Source: Tanypteryx hageni
Taxonomy: Eukaryota > Arthropoda > Insecta > Odonata > Petaluridae
Direction: 5' to 3'
DNA length: 64,000 nucleotides
Assembly: GCA_028673005.1 (NCBI GenBank)
Contig: CM054114.1
Coordinates: forward strand, 11,749,108-11,813,107
Each line of letters opens with the position of its first letter. Position 1 is the stretch's first letter. The position numbers were made by a program, and so were the translations under genes. Below, one piece after another: positions 10,558 through 20,671 of this stretch. The notes beneath the pieces were generated by a model. The model was not told the origin of the DNA. It saw only the letters and a list, made by a program, of their open reading frames with translations, and did not search any database.

Positions 10558-13500
10558 TAGGGTGACCAGATGTTGATGGCCACAACCGGGAAAAAATAAA
10601 TTTTCAAGCCTAAAATTCGGGACAATTTGAAAAAAAACGGATAATGTGAATCTCACAATTTTCAGGTAATCTGTGCTCTAAAAATGAAAAATAAACGTTA
10701 TAAAAGAGAGAGAAAGTTATAATACTACGTAAAAATTATTAAATGAATATATTTGAGGAATAAGTAAGCATTATTGTAGTATAAAATAAATCAGGAGCCA
10801 ACGTTTTTAATCATATTTCATTGTACTTCTTGCTGCCCTAATAAGATTTTGATCATTTTTGATCAGCTTATAAAAATCTTTACACGTTAAATTTATGTTA
10901 ACTTTACATTACATAATGGAATTAATTGTTCTTATATCCAGACGGTTTCTTTCATTCGACCATTGAACATTTATTTCTGAAAATATTCTCTCTACATTTC
11001 CATTATGTACCGGAATGGCAAACAAAAAGCTACATAATTTTTCCATTTCTGAGGTCTGCTCTTGAAATACAAACTTCGAAAAAAACAATGACCATCGACC
11101 GTAACAAGATCGCTTTAGCCAATCATCATTCCTCTCATTCAGCTCTTCTGTAACAAATATTTTTAGTAAAGAAAACTGACGAAGTAATAAGTTTTCGTCA
11201 ATTTGAAACTCCATATCAATAATGTTTTTACACGTATTTTGTACTTCCTCCCAAATTGGTATATCTATTAAATGCATCCATTTTATAAATTTGAACTTTT
11301 GGAAGGGTTCAACCCATTTTTATAGGTATTCACAAGTCGTTTGATACATAAAATATTTCATCTTTGAATGCTTTCATTTCTTCGCCCTGAATATTGTGAT
11401 CACTCAAAATTTTGTAAGCACTTAAGGGAACAAATTTTTCTTCAATGCGTTATTTCAGCATTTCGATCGTCTCATGCACGTAACTTGTGACTTCTATTAT
11501 GCAATTATCGGAACATTCTATTTTTAGTATTTGCGTGTTGAATATGCCAAGAAAACCATGTATAACATGGAAGTACACTTCATTTACTGGCAAATCAAAA
11601 ATATTTTCAATAAATTTCGGAGTCTTTTCTTCTGCATGAAAAAATTCCTTCAATGCTTCAAATATTTTCAATACTCGATCGATCGACTGGTATAAACTTA
11701 ACCAGCGAGTTCTGGAATGAGTCAACAACTTGTATTTGGCAAAGTATGACAACATTTTCACCACGAGCGCTTCACATCGCAAGGCAATCTTTCGGCTCCC
11801 AACTGAATTGCGTTATGTACAATGCGTGCTGAGCCTCCCACGCCTAGCAAATTAGGATTGATTTTTTCTCGTAATTTATAAAAGGCATTGTTTTTGCCTT
11901 GTCTCAACAGTCCCCCAAAGTTTGTATTAGCGTTATCTGCACCATAAGCAACGCATTTTTTTGTATCTACACCGTACTGACAGAATGTGCTATTAATATA
12001 ATCGACAATTTTGTCGGAGGCTTCGTTAGTTAAGGATTCAATTTTTAGTATCTTAATCTGAATTCATTATTGCTTACAAAAATATAGAACAACTAAAGGC
12101 AAAACTTTTTCAGTTTTGTGATTGCTAGCATCTGTGGATATTCCAAAACACTGTGACTTTTTAAATTCTATCAGTAAATCATTTATACAAAATAACCCAA
12201 TAACATTTTAAATTAGAGTGGTAGTTTTTGTCCGTCCGGAAGAATATTTACTGGCTATTTCAGAATCACTAAAAATTTCTCTAAAAAGATCATATTTACA
12301 GTCAGCTGAACGAAAGGAATGATGATGTTTAATAATGTGGTAAGCTATTGCTAATTCACTTGCTACGACAAGATCATCCTCAGTTACATTTTTCACATGA
12401 ATGTACTTCGTAATTCTTTGTGATATTCCACCATTGTCATAGCAGGTTCCATTAACTTTGTTTTTTTTTTAAATTAATGTGGTATTTTACGTCAGATTTC
12501 CCACCGTGGCTAATATTTATATAATTCGTGCATGATCTACACTCCACTTCGTAATGACTTCTTCCTTTCTTGATAAAATCCCACTCTTTCGGATATTCTT
12601 CATTAAATGTGCACTTTTTCTTTGGCATTTCTGTTGAGGTTTCTAAGACCTACAAAAATTATGAACATTTTGTATAAAAAATCTTGAAAATTCGACCGCT
12701 TATTTAAAAAACACAAAGGTTTTCGTGCTTTACATTAATACGACTTTGATTACGTTAATTCAAACTTCATGTTAAAAAATATAATATTAAATTTTGTTTG
12801 TTATTTGACAGATTAAAGTAAACATTACCTTTAACATACAAAACGGTATTGTATAAATGATACTATCGACTAGAGTCCTTACATCATTTAACAAAACATA
12901 ACACTTGCTAATAGCTAAATTAAGTTATAAACAAAATTAGGGTAAAGGTATTCAATTTCTTTGCCAATCTTTCGGAGAATCTTGCAGTACAGTAGATATA
13001 AATCACTTTAAGAGTGAATAATAATATTCTTACCTTTGAAATAAAAATTCCATCTGAGGGTATTGAATGAAATGATGATCTCTGCACCCGTTATAGGCGG
13101 AAAAGAAACTTCTCTTTCTTCTTTTCTTGAAATAAAGTGAAGAAGGTAACACTACACCACGATGATAGCTGGACGAAGGACCACAATGTAATGAGGATGT
13201 CACTCTTAAACGACAATGTAGAAAGTGAAGAACCGTTGCTGAAAAGGTGAGGGTGCTTAAAAATCTTGCTTTTGAATTTTTCTCAAGAAACGGTAAGCGA
13301 AGACGAACGATGTTTTTCTGGGAAGAACGGGTATCTCGGGAGGTATTTCATCGGAAACACTAGTTACGAAGTTCAACGAAAGGATAAAAATATCACATTC
13401 TCGAGCTAGCCTAATGGAGGTTGCGGCTTTTGTATTGGGGAACAAGTACGGTACGTGATTTTCCACCTTTTAGTCCACGAGAGGGTGACCCGCGGAATAG

Positions 13501-13834
13501 TCAGGATTCAAAATCTGAACCAGTGCGACGACTTTTAAATAGAAAAACAGGAGGAAAATATGTGACCCTGCTGTCATCTTTATTTTCTCAGAATCTGCTC
13601 TTGGTGAACGAAACTGTCTTTTTCCAGGACTAGAAATACGAATGCCTTTTATGAAGTAGTAACTGGTAGATATATATGAGATTTTAAATGAATTCATGCA
13701 AAAGAAGGACATGAAATTTATTCGGTAAATCATTACGTTTAAAGTTAAAAAAAACCGGGACATTTAGGCTTCCCGAAAAAAAATTTCGGGACACAGGGAC
13801 AAAACATCGAAAACCGGGACGTCTGGTCACCCTA
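10558..13834 (-). mobile_element. hAT transposon with intact ends and 8-bp TSD
   Basis: Terminal inverted repeats TAGGGTGACCAGA (10,558-10,570) and TCTGGTCACCCTA (13,822-13,834) are perfect over 13 bp and continue with one mismatch. The flanks are identical 8-mers, CCCTTGCG, at 10,550-10,557 and 13,835-13,842. This is the hallmark of hAT insertion. The uninterrupted site survives in the opposite arm of the host foldback (complement near 14,990-15,002), which confirms the insertion. The 3,277-bp length suits an autonomous hAT, but its transposase is frameshifted. Confidence 0.95.
10807..12628 (-). pseudogene. hAT transposase, frameshifted
   Basis: Read from the ATG at 12,626-12,628 on the minus strand, it begins with a BED-like zinc-binding region (Cys pair in VECRSCTNYINISHGGKSD, then YHINL). 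A ten-base A/T run near 12,464-12,473 is a likely frameshift site. Next come VVASELAIAYHIIKHHHSFR, the RNase H-like core (CVAYGADNANTNFGGLLRQG around 11,890-11,955, in which an Asp is the expected catalytic residue), and SRTRWLSLYQSIDR (about 11,680-11,720). The C-terminal dimerisation segment reads PVHNGNVERIFSEINVQWSN (about 10,950-11,010). The frame breaks near 10,905-10,915 and the tail ends at the TAA at 10,807-10,809. Domain order is that of vertebrate and arthropod hAT proteins of the KIAA1586/ZBED-like group. All domains are detectable, so decay is recent to moderate. Confidence 0.88.
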
Positions 13835-15202
13835 CCCTTGCGTGAAGTGACCCAATGCGATAGTTCCCATGACAAAAAATTGTTACAAAGAGTGTTATTA
13901 GTTGAACCACTTTTATTACCTCTCTTAAAATAATTATATAGCCCACACCATTTTCATAACCAAAAGCGCATAATACCTGCATGATTTATACTACCGGTAG
14001 ACAATATTTTTTGTTTTGTTCAATATTTCTGATGGTACAGCATATCATATGTTCTGTGGTTTATTTAATATTAAGTAATCAATGCACCTGCCACGCGTCA
14101 ATATCGAAAGAAAATAAAGAACGGTCGACTCGATTTCGACAAATCTTTCGCCTGAATACTCTTGCAGTTTTTAAGCGGGTAGTCGTGTCCCGAAAAAGCA
14201 TGGGTACGATATCAGGAAAGTTTTCGTTTTTGCATTTGATTAACACACAATCGGTTGGAATACGATGTGTAGACCTTTAGTCTTTAACACTGACAAATAT
14301 TTACGGTTGAGACTTTGACTCAAGATTTTCGCTATTTCACGTAGAAAGAAATGAAGATTCTTTATTCGTACTTTCTATTCTGCTGTTTAATTTGTGTTTG
14401 CTCATTCCATTCCATATTTTCCGATTTTTCAACATTTCAATTGTTGATCTCGGATTTTTGTATTGTTAGACTCGGACTTTAAAGTGCATTTGCACTAAGC
14501 TTACAATGAAAGAATCGCACCAAGGACAATAACTTATTGAAAATTTATGAGAAAAGTTTCGTGTAAATATAAAACAAATGAAACGATTCCAATGCATTGT
14601 AATAATGGACAACTTAACATTTCAAATAGAAAGATATTTCACGCATTCATTGAAAATATCGTTTCGTTTGCAAGTTTTAGTTTGCAGTTTAAGCAAATTA
14701 CTATATTGATAATGTTTGTGATTAATTTCTTTCGATATTGACACGTGGCCGGTGCATTGATTACTTAATATTAAACAAACCACAGAACATACGATATGCT
14801 GTACCATAAGAAATAGTGAACAAAACAAAAAATATTGTGTATTGGTAGTATAAATCATGTAGGTATGTGCTTTTGGTTATGAAAATGGTGTGAGCTATAT
14901 AATTACTTTAAGAGGGGCAATAAAAGTGGTTCAACTAATTACACTCTTTGTAACAATTTTTTGTCATAGGAACTATCGCATTGGGTCACTTCACGCAAGG
15001 CTCTCTAGATGTTTGCAGAAAATACTACAACGGGTCCCTAGTATTGCATGAGAACAAAAGAAGATAATCCATTCGAACTTTCAGATCGCTCGCGCGTTTG
15101 CCGCATTTAAAACGAAATCGACCGCATCGATCATAAAAAAGAGCGACCATATAGTTGTTAAACTTTTGGAATAGATCTACCGATTTTAGCCGCCATCTCC
15201 AT

Positions 15203-16155
15203 TTTACTTTCTCATATACGTAGTATATTGAGGCTATTGTAATTGTGAAAAAATTCGACTTCAAAATTTTGATAGAAATACACGTTTTAGTTGTCCCCGA
15301 GTCCATAAATTTGCTTTTCACCATGTCGTCTGTCTGTCGGTCTTTTCGCTGTTCTACGTCCCAAACGCATACATAAAATCGAATGATATCTCGCATTTGT
15401 GCAATATATCTTTTGCAGTCAATATTTTCATAAAAACGATATTGCACAAAAATAAAGTATAGTTTATTCTTGGCGATTTTTAGAAAAAATATATTTACTC
15501 AAAAATGGCTCCAGAGAATGTGATTAAAATCAATCCAATTGTAGAGCCTGATGTCACAAATAATACTACGTAAGCCATATATATCTTTAAATCACTATAT
15601 GGCGTCCAGTGACATTATAATGCACGCTAAGCTACCTTACCTAAGCCCCATGACGTCACGCCTCCGCCGCGATCCACACAAAAATCTTATTACAGCCTAA
15701 ACGGTTAAACTAAATCGAATGATATCTTATATTTGTGGATAATATCATTCATAAAAGGCATTATGAAGAGATGAACCATGTTGCGCAACAATTAAGAGTA
15801 ATCTAGGATATTTTGAAACAAAATTCGATTTACTCAAAAATGGCTATAAGGATTTCGATTAAAAATCCAATCGTACTGCCTGATGTCACAGATAATACTA
15901 AGCCTTTATGTCCCAAAGAAATTACTATATATCGTCCGCACACGCGTCAGAGGGGAGGGGAAACCCAGGGATTCCCTAGTCTAAAATTCCGTATTTCACT
16001 TTTAACGCTTTGGTTCTGTTGCTACGCATTATTAACATGGCTGGTAGTGAATTGCCAAACACTTAGAGTTAATTTAGGTGCAAAAAGCATAGTGAGACCA
16101 AACGTATATACTTATATGAGAAAGTTTGTGCAATGTATATTGCGCCGTTAATTTT
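15203..16155. repeat. Unclassified interspersed repeat, copy 1
   Basis: This pairs with 61,376-62,255 in the same orientation. Long stretches are nearly identical, for example 15,460-15,570 with GGCGATTTTTAGAAAAAATA and CCTGATGTCACAAATAATAC. Each copy contains an internal tandem duplication about 330 bp apart (TTTACTCAAAAATGGCT at 15,494 and again at 15,829). The start (ACTTTCTCATATACGTA) recurs inverted near the end (TATATGAGAAAGT, 16,113-16,125), as in a DNA transposon. The stretch 15,935-16,075 differs from copy 2 and is probably a replacement or insertion. No transposase is present. Confidence 0.8.
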
Positions 16156-17990
16156 TTTATTCTTTCGTCTTATTTTTTCCTTCCCTTTCGAAGATCTGTT
16201 TTTCCCCCATATTTCGCTCCCTGTTCTTCTTTAGTTAATTTTTTCCCGACCGACCGACTCGTTCTGTCGCGTGCTTTCCGGTCGTAACCTCCCCAACTCG
16301 GGCGGCCGTAAAAAAGTGACTACCCGGACGTTTTTTTTCGCCGCACAAACCACTTTGAGACACAGGGTGTCTGCGCATGCGCTTTGAAGTGAAGGGTAGC
16401 GGAAGGCGACCGCCGCCGAAGATATTGCCACTGCAGTTTGAAATTTGGATCTTTTAGGGTCGATTTATACTCGGGTCCCTGCGGGCCCTCCTTATTCCTC
16501 AATCGCCCTTTTCTCAACGTACATCCCTCTATCGTCCCCAGCCTCCGATCGCCCCCGATAAGAACTCTAGAGCTGAAACAACCTTGTTTCACGGAGTGGA
16601 GCGTCAACTTTTCCCTATGGAACGAGACTGCTTTTCCGCCAAGTCTTCGAGACACTCTGGCAAATGTTTCCGCGGAAAAAATAGCCTCTTAATTATTTCA
16701 TCTTATGCATGAATGTGTTTAGAACGAAGTTCATTTATGTAAAAAGAAAATAGACGTTTATAATATTACGGAATCCGTAATACATTAAGCATTTATTGAT
16801 TTATGGGTGAAGTTAAGGTCGGCTTCTTATAGAAGGGATAGTGGATGCGTTGGGTTTGCGAAAAGGTTCAGGCAGCAGACCCTCTACATTCGCAAGGTTT
16901 AAGTTCGAAAATTCTAAACCCATATCTTTCTGGGAAAAGGAGGTAAACATTCCTGGAGAGACCCAGCTGATAGAGCATACGCATAACAAGTTAAAACAAG
17001 TGAGATACCCTTTCTAAAGGAAGATGTGGACTGACGTTTACATAAAAATTTTCACGTTTCTGTTTTACCTGGGGCAACCCTCATCTTAGGCAAAGTAATG
17101 AATTTTCCGAATTTGAAGTGAAAACTCCATACATAGGCTGATAAGAGCTATTTAATTCAAAAGGGAATTTTCCAAACGTGTAGTAGTTGAACTACAATGC
17201 CATTTCAAAATTTGGAATATTCCGACTTTGAACCCACCTAGCGTATAAACTAAGAACTATCGGGAAAATCCAATTTGTGGAAAATTAATACACTAATACT
17301 ATATGGTCGATAAAGAATTTTCCATATATGTATCTCTTAACACAAAAAAGTTGAGTGTCCGCCGGCTGACAGACGGACAGAGAGGATGAACACATTAGCA
17401 CGTTTTCTTATAAGACAAAACGCGCTAAAAAGAACCGCCAAAGCAGATTTCAAAAGCGCTTTTAGAATGTTCACGTAAACTTTCGGAATCTTCGATCTCA
17501 TTATCAGAGTATTTCAGTGAAGACTCCATTGCATTTAATAAAGACACGCATGTAGGACTATAAATAAATATAAATATAAATATAAATAGGTAAAGTAATT
17601 ATAAATCTTTTCACAATACAAAATTTTAACGCATATAAATTGTTCCACAAGCTTCAGATTTAGCGGTCAAACTGCTTTATTATAATGGAACACTGTATTT
17701 TCTTAGAAACTTTGTATTAAAACAAAACGTAAAACCCAAAGTCAAAAGTTATTTTAAACACCCCACCGAAGTTGAGCAGATGTAAAATGATTTTTATCCC
17801 TTTTCGTAAGTAAATTGGACGTTTTTACGCTTCCCTTTTATTGTTTTATTTTTGTCCATAACGCTTACAAAAAGGTGTCTTATATTTTAACAATATAATG
17901 CGGTATCATTACAATACGAAATGTAAGTGAAATCAAAGAAAATTTCTTTTAAATACATATCTTTGTAATTCTTCTTTGAAATATCGTGCC
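16156..17990. other. Unique noncoding DNA, CpG-richer at 16.23-16.69 kb
   Basis: The first 500 bases are CpG-rich (CGACCGACCGACTCG, GCGACCGCCGCCGAAG), with overlapping open frames on both strands that look like chance. The rest is AT-rich. A phrase GTCCGCCGGCTGACAGACGG at about 17,358-17,377 resembles the GTC-CGTC repeats seen in several scattered elements here. A small (ATAAAT)n run lies at about 17,561-17,587. Confidence 0.35.
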
Positions 17991-18049
17991 ATGTAAAATC
18001 TCTTCGCGTGCCATCTTTTGGCACGCGTGCCACAGGTTGCCGATCCCTG
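17991..18049. mobile_element. Solitary hAT terminus
   Basis: The minus strand reads CAGGGATCGGCAACCTGTGG followed by CACGCGTGCC repeated on both sides of AAAAGATGG. CAGGG-TCGGCAACCT is a standard hAT MITE end and is close to the element at 52,758. I could not find the matching left end upstream, so this is reported as a fragment. Confidence 0.5.
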
Positions 18050-19514
18050 TTCTAATACCTGTTTCTCGCGGTTCTTCTTTACTTATCGAAACTATCCCAT
18101 CTGTATTACGCAAGCATTTCAGCGTTTCCCGCAAGATCGTACGTACACGAGCTGCTACTCATTAACCTAAAGATCTTACTTCAAATGCAACATTAATAGT
18201 ACATAGTCCCTAATCCTTCAGTAGCTAAGAAAGTTTTTTCCCTAGCTTCAATGCGTTTTTAGAAAATGAAAAAAATAGGCCGTGGTAATTTTTACTCTTA
18301 CCACAATAAACCACCAATCCAATTTAATGTAAATTGATAAAAATCCTTCGTAACCGCGCTTGAAATGTTTTTAAGACTTTCTAGATGAATTAATCCTATT
18401 TGGAGTATCGGAGAACGGTTGCTGGAATAAAAAGTTGAAATCAAACCAAAACTTCCTGTCGACCGCCAATAACGTATTTGCTGCACGTCCTTATTGGAGT
18501 AAAAACCGTCGCGAAATTATAAAAAGACATTAACCGATGAGGAATGACCATAGACTTCATCTCTAAAAATGGTATTTACCTCGCCTTTTTTCAAATTACA
18601 ACGTTTTATATCCATTGAAACTCGTCACTTTTTTTGTCTCTTGTTTCCAAAATTAAAAGGCGACACAATCTGTTTTTCTGTCTCGCTGTGTTGAGTATCT
18701 TATCAGCAAAAGCCAGCCGGGCTTGTTCTTCCTAGCATTGGCGTTCTCGCTGCTCTTTTTCACTTGAAAACTGCTTTTATAAATGACACCGTAAGGTTGT
18801 AGAGAAACTATTCGAGGTCGGCGACAATGGCGCAGTGGTTTCAGCGCGTAATGGCGAACTTCTGCCGTTTACGCATGCGCGAAACGGGATACGGCCACGT
18901 GTGGTCTCCTCTTGGCTTTTGGACTCTTGTATGAAGCGAGCGGAGATTTATCTCGTCGTAAAACCGAGTGAGAGGGTTTAAGGGTCTCCTGTCTCTCTCA
19001 TAAGAATGGGGCTGCATCCGTCAGGACAGGAATTCTGACCAAAGGGGAGCTATTTTTCGGCTGCGAGGTCGTCATTGCGTGCGAAGTCTCGGTCTAGTTG
19101 ATATCGCCGCCTGTCTGGACTAAAAATATGTATGTGCAATAGTTCCTTGGTGGTCCATTTTCTGTTCGCTGTGAGATTTTTTCGCCTGAAAAGCTTAGGA
19201 CAGGCTTTTTGGCACTTCATGACCATAGGTCCCCCGATGGAAATTGATCCCTTTTTATTTATTTCCGGAAATGTTACAGGTTTTTCCTTTTATTAGATTT
19301 ATAGAATTATTCAGGCCATTTTACAGTGAAATTTAAAATTAAAATAATATATAGTAAAATACTATGTATTAATAAAAATATTGAAATTAAATCATCAGTC
19401 GTCTCTCGAGTGAATCAACTGTCGGTAGGGTTGCCGCCTCATAAGAAGTTAATTCCGGGAAAATTTCTTATAGATTAAAAAAAACCTTATTTGAATTATG
19501 AAACTTTTATTTAT
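18050..19514. other. Unique noncoding DNA
   Basis: No gene is recognised. A GC-richer patch at about 18,810-19,110 contains TGGCGCAGTGGTTTCAGCGC, which looks like a pol III A box. No B box follows at tRNA spacing. The remainder is AT-rich. Confidence 0.35.
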
Positions 19515-19691
19515 TTAATTTATTTATTTTAGCTAATAAACAGCCGTTAACGGCCTTTTACAATGAGCGTAATAACGTTAACAAAGACGAACACATACAA
19601 CCATGCCCTCGGCAGGATTCGAACCCGCGACCCTGGCATTCTAGCATTGGGAGCCAGACACGCTAACTACCCCTCTACCAAGGCCGACTTG
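19515..19691 (-). mobile_element. tRNA-derived SINE, second family
   Basis: The minus strand carries an A box (TAGAGGGGTAGTTAGCGTG) and a perfect B box (GGGTTCGAATCC, at 19,615-19,626 on the complement). An acceptor-like pairing runs between GCCTTGG and CCGAGGGC. The anticodon stem TCTGG/CTAGA closes a loop of nine bases instead of seven. This and the long body ending in an (AAATAAAT) tail argue against a working tRNA gene. Direct repeats TTTTATTTAT at 19,505-19,514 and 19,692-19,701 are the likely target duplication. The family differs from the SINE at 10.2 kb. Confidence 0.82.
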
Positions 19692-19739
19692 TTTTATTTA
19701 TCGATTAGAAGGCATTTAATAAATATTTAATCATAATTT

Positions 19740-19917
19740 TATTTTACTAGATTAAATTATTATCGGTGAAGATCTCGTGGATCATCTGTCGAGCGATCTC
19801 TCGCGTTAACCGACTTTCTGTGGATGCATCCGATATATCCTTTTCGACTATCATTGGACAGCTCATCTATTTTTTGGTCGGTTAAACCGAGAGTCAGATA
19901 ATCGAGGTTTTACTGTA
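19740..19917. mobile_element. Tigger/pogo terminal fragment
   Basis: The segment ends GATAATCGAGGTTTTACTG TA at 19,917. Read from the end inward this is CAGTAAAACCTCGATTATC, the classic pogo/Tigger terminal inverted repeat, with a TA target pair. I see no opposite end, so only one terminus is preserved. It abuts the mariner-type fragment that starts at 19,922, and both share a TATATATA junction. Confidence 0.65.
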
Positions 19918-19921
19918 TATA

Positions 19922-20311
19922 TACAGGGCGTAACGGTATTACATACCTAATCTTACAGGACGGTTTCTGGACAACAATATAAGTGAAAAAGTTCATATGA
20001 ACATATATATATACCCTGAGGGTCTTCCTTAAAAAGTTATAGTCATTAGAAACATTCAACTCCTTTTGTCACAAACTGACATTCCCACATTTTGTACGTA
20101 ATGCTCGGATGGAAGAACATCCTTGAAATCGTTGAAAGAGAACCTACCATAAGTATGAGACGTCTTGAAGCTCATACAGGTACCTCCCATTCTTCTGTAC
20201 ACCGTACATTACGAGAACAGCAGTTGTATCCCTATCACATTCTGACTGTGCAGGAGTTATTACCATACGATGCACCTGCAAGATGTGCATTCTGTCAATT
20301 ATATATATATA
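19922..20311 (+). mobile_element. Tc1/mariner-type transposon, 5' fragment
   Basis: It starts TACAGGGCGTAACGGTATTA at 19,922, a plausible mariner-superfamily end with TA target. It runs into a transposase N-terminal fragment and stops at a (TA)n run at about 20,300-20,316. The downstream catalytic half is missing, so the element was truncated or broken at the microsatellite. Confidence 0.65.
20092..20311 (+). pseudogene. Mariner-like transposase N-terminal fragment
   Basis: The frame encodes a helix-turn-helix of the type found at the N-terminus of arthropod IS630/Tc1-mariner transposases (the group with a DUF4817-like region ahead of a DDE_3 domain). Visible motifs are ILEIVEREPTISMRRL, then GTSHSSVHRTLREQQLYPYH and the LLPYDAPARCAFC motif that leads into the catalytic domain. 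About 70 residues remain. The DDE/DDD domain is absent, because the sequence enters (TA)n directly after AFCQ. The first apparent residues before the ATG at 20,101 are uncertain. It is nonfunctional. Confidence 0.75.
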
Positions 20312-20389
20312 TATATCTCCCTAAAATTTCCTCACTGCTCGCAGCCTTTTCAATCTTTCGATTTCAGATTTTAGCAAATCTGCTATAAA

Positions 20390-20663
20390 CATGGCCGGAT
20401 TAAGAGGTACGCAAGACACGTAAGTGCGTAGGGTCCAGAGGACAAGGGAGCCCACAATGGGCCGACGGCCGTATCTCGTTTCGTATCGTAGAAACCCTTT
20501 CCAAGTGTTGCCGCACTGATCACAAACCTTGCAATACTTTTTACAAATTAACGATACGGTTGGGGTACCTGGCAATAATCTGTTGCTAGTTACAGCTTTA
20601 TAATTTGGGTGCGGCCTTAAACGTTCTGTGCGTGGGGCCCATGGGCCTCCTAATCCGTCCCTG
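20390..20663. mobile_element. hAT MITE with 8-bp TSD
   Basis: Ends CATGGCCGGATTAAGAGG (left) and CCTCCTAATCCGTCCCTG (right) form imperfect inverted repeats of the hAT CAGGG-CGGATTA type. The flanks are perfect 8-bp duplications GCTATAAA at 20,382-20,389 and 20,664-20,671. The 274-bp unit has no coding capacity and must have been moved by a transposase elsewhere. The (TA)n immediately upstream belongs to the preceding fragment. Confidence 0.9.
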
Positions 20664-20671
20664 GCTATAAA

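Larger units (their letters stand above)
10511..15043. mobile_element. Foldback DNA element, split by a hAT insertion
   Basis: The left arm begins TAGGGGCCCGTTGCAGTA at 10,511 and, skipping the hAT insert, continues at 13,843 to about 14,125. The right arm is its reverse complement, about 14,735-15,043, ending in ACGGGTCCCTA. The arms are about 330 bp and look roughly 90% alike by eye. Both encode the same chance peptide start (MIYTT-QYFLFC). Without the insert the element is about 1.25 kb with a 600-bp middle of unknown origin. The outer TA pairs would suit a TA target duplication as in Tc1/mariner elements, but the superfamily is uncertain. Confidence 0.8.

Noticed and set aside
13981..14858. 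Pair of similar short frames on opposite strands (MIYTT...)
   Set aside because: They are the two inverted arms of the foldback element, not genes.
15025..15447. 140-codon minus-strand frame
   Set aside because: Mostly inside the unclassified repeat; not preserved in the second copy at 61.4 kb.
18826..18860. pol III A box (TGGCGCAGTGGTTTCAGCGC), possible tRNA or SINE head
   Set aside because: No B box at suitable spacing and no acceptor pairing.
19615..19690. tRNA gene
   Set aside because: A and B boxes are good, but the anticodon loop has nine bases and the unit continues into a SINE body with a tail and target duplications.
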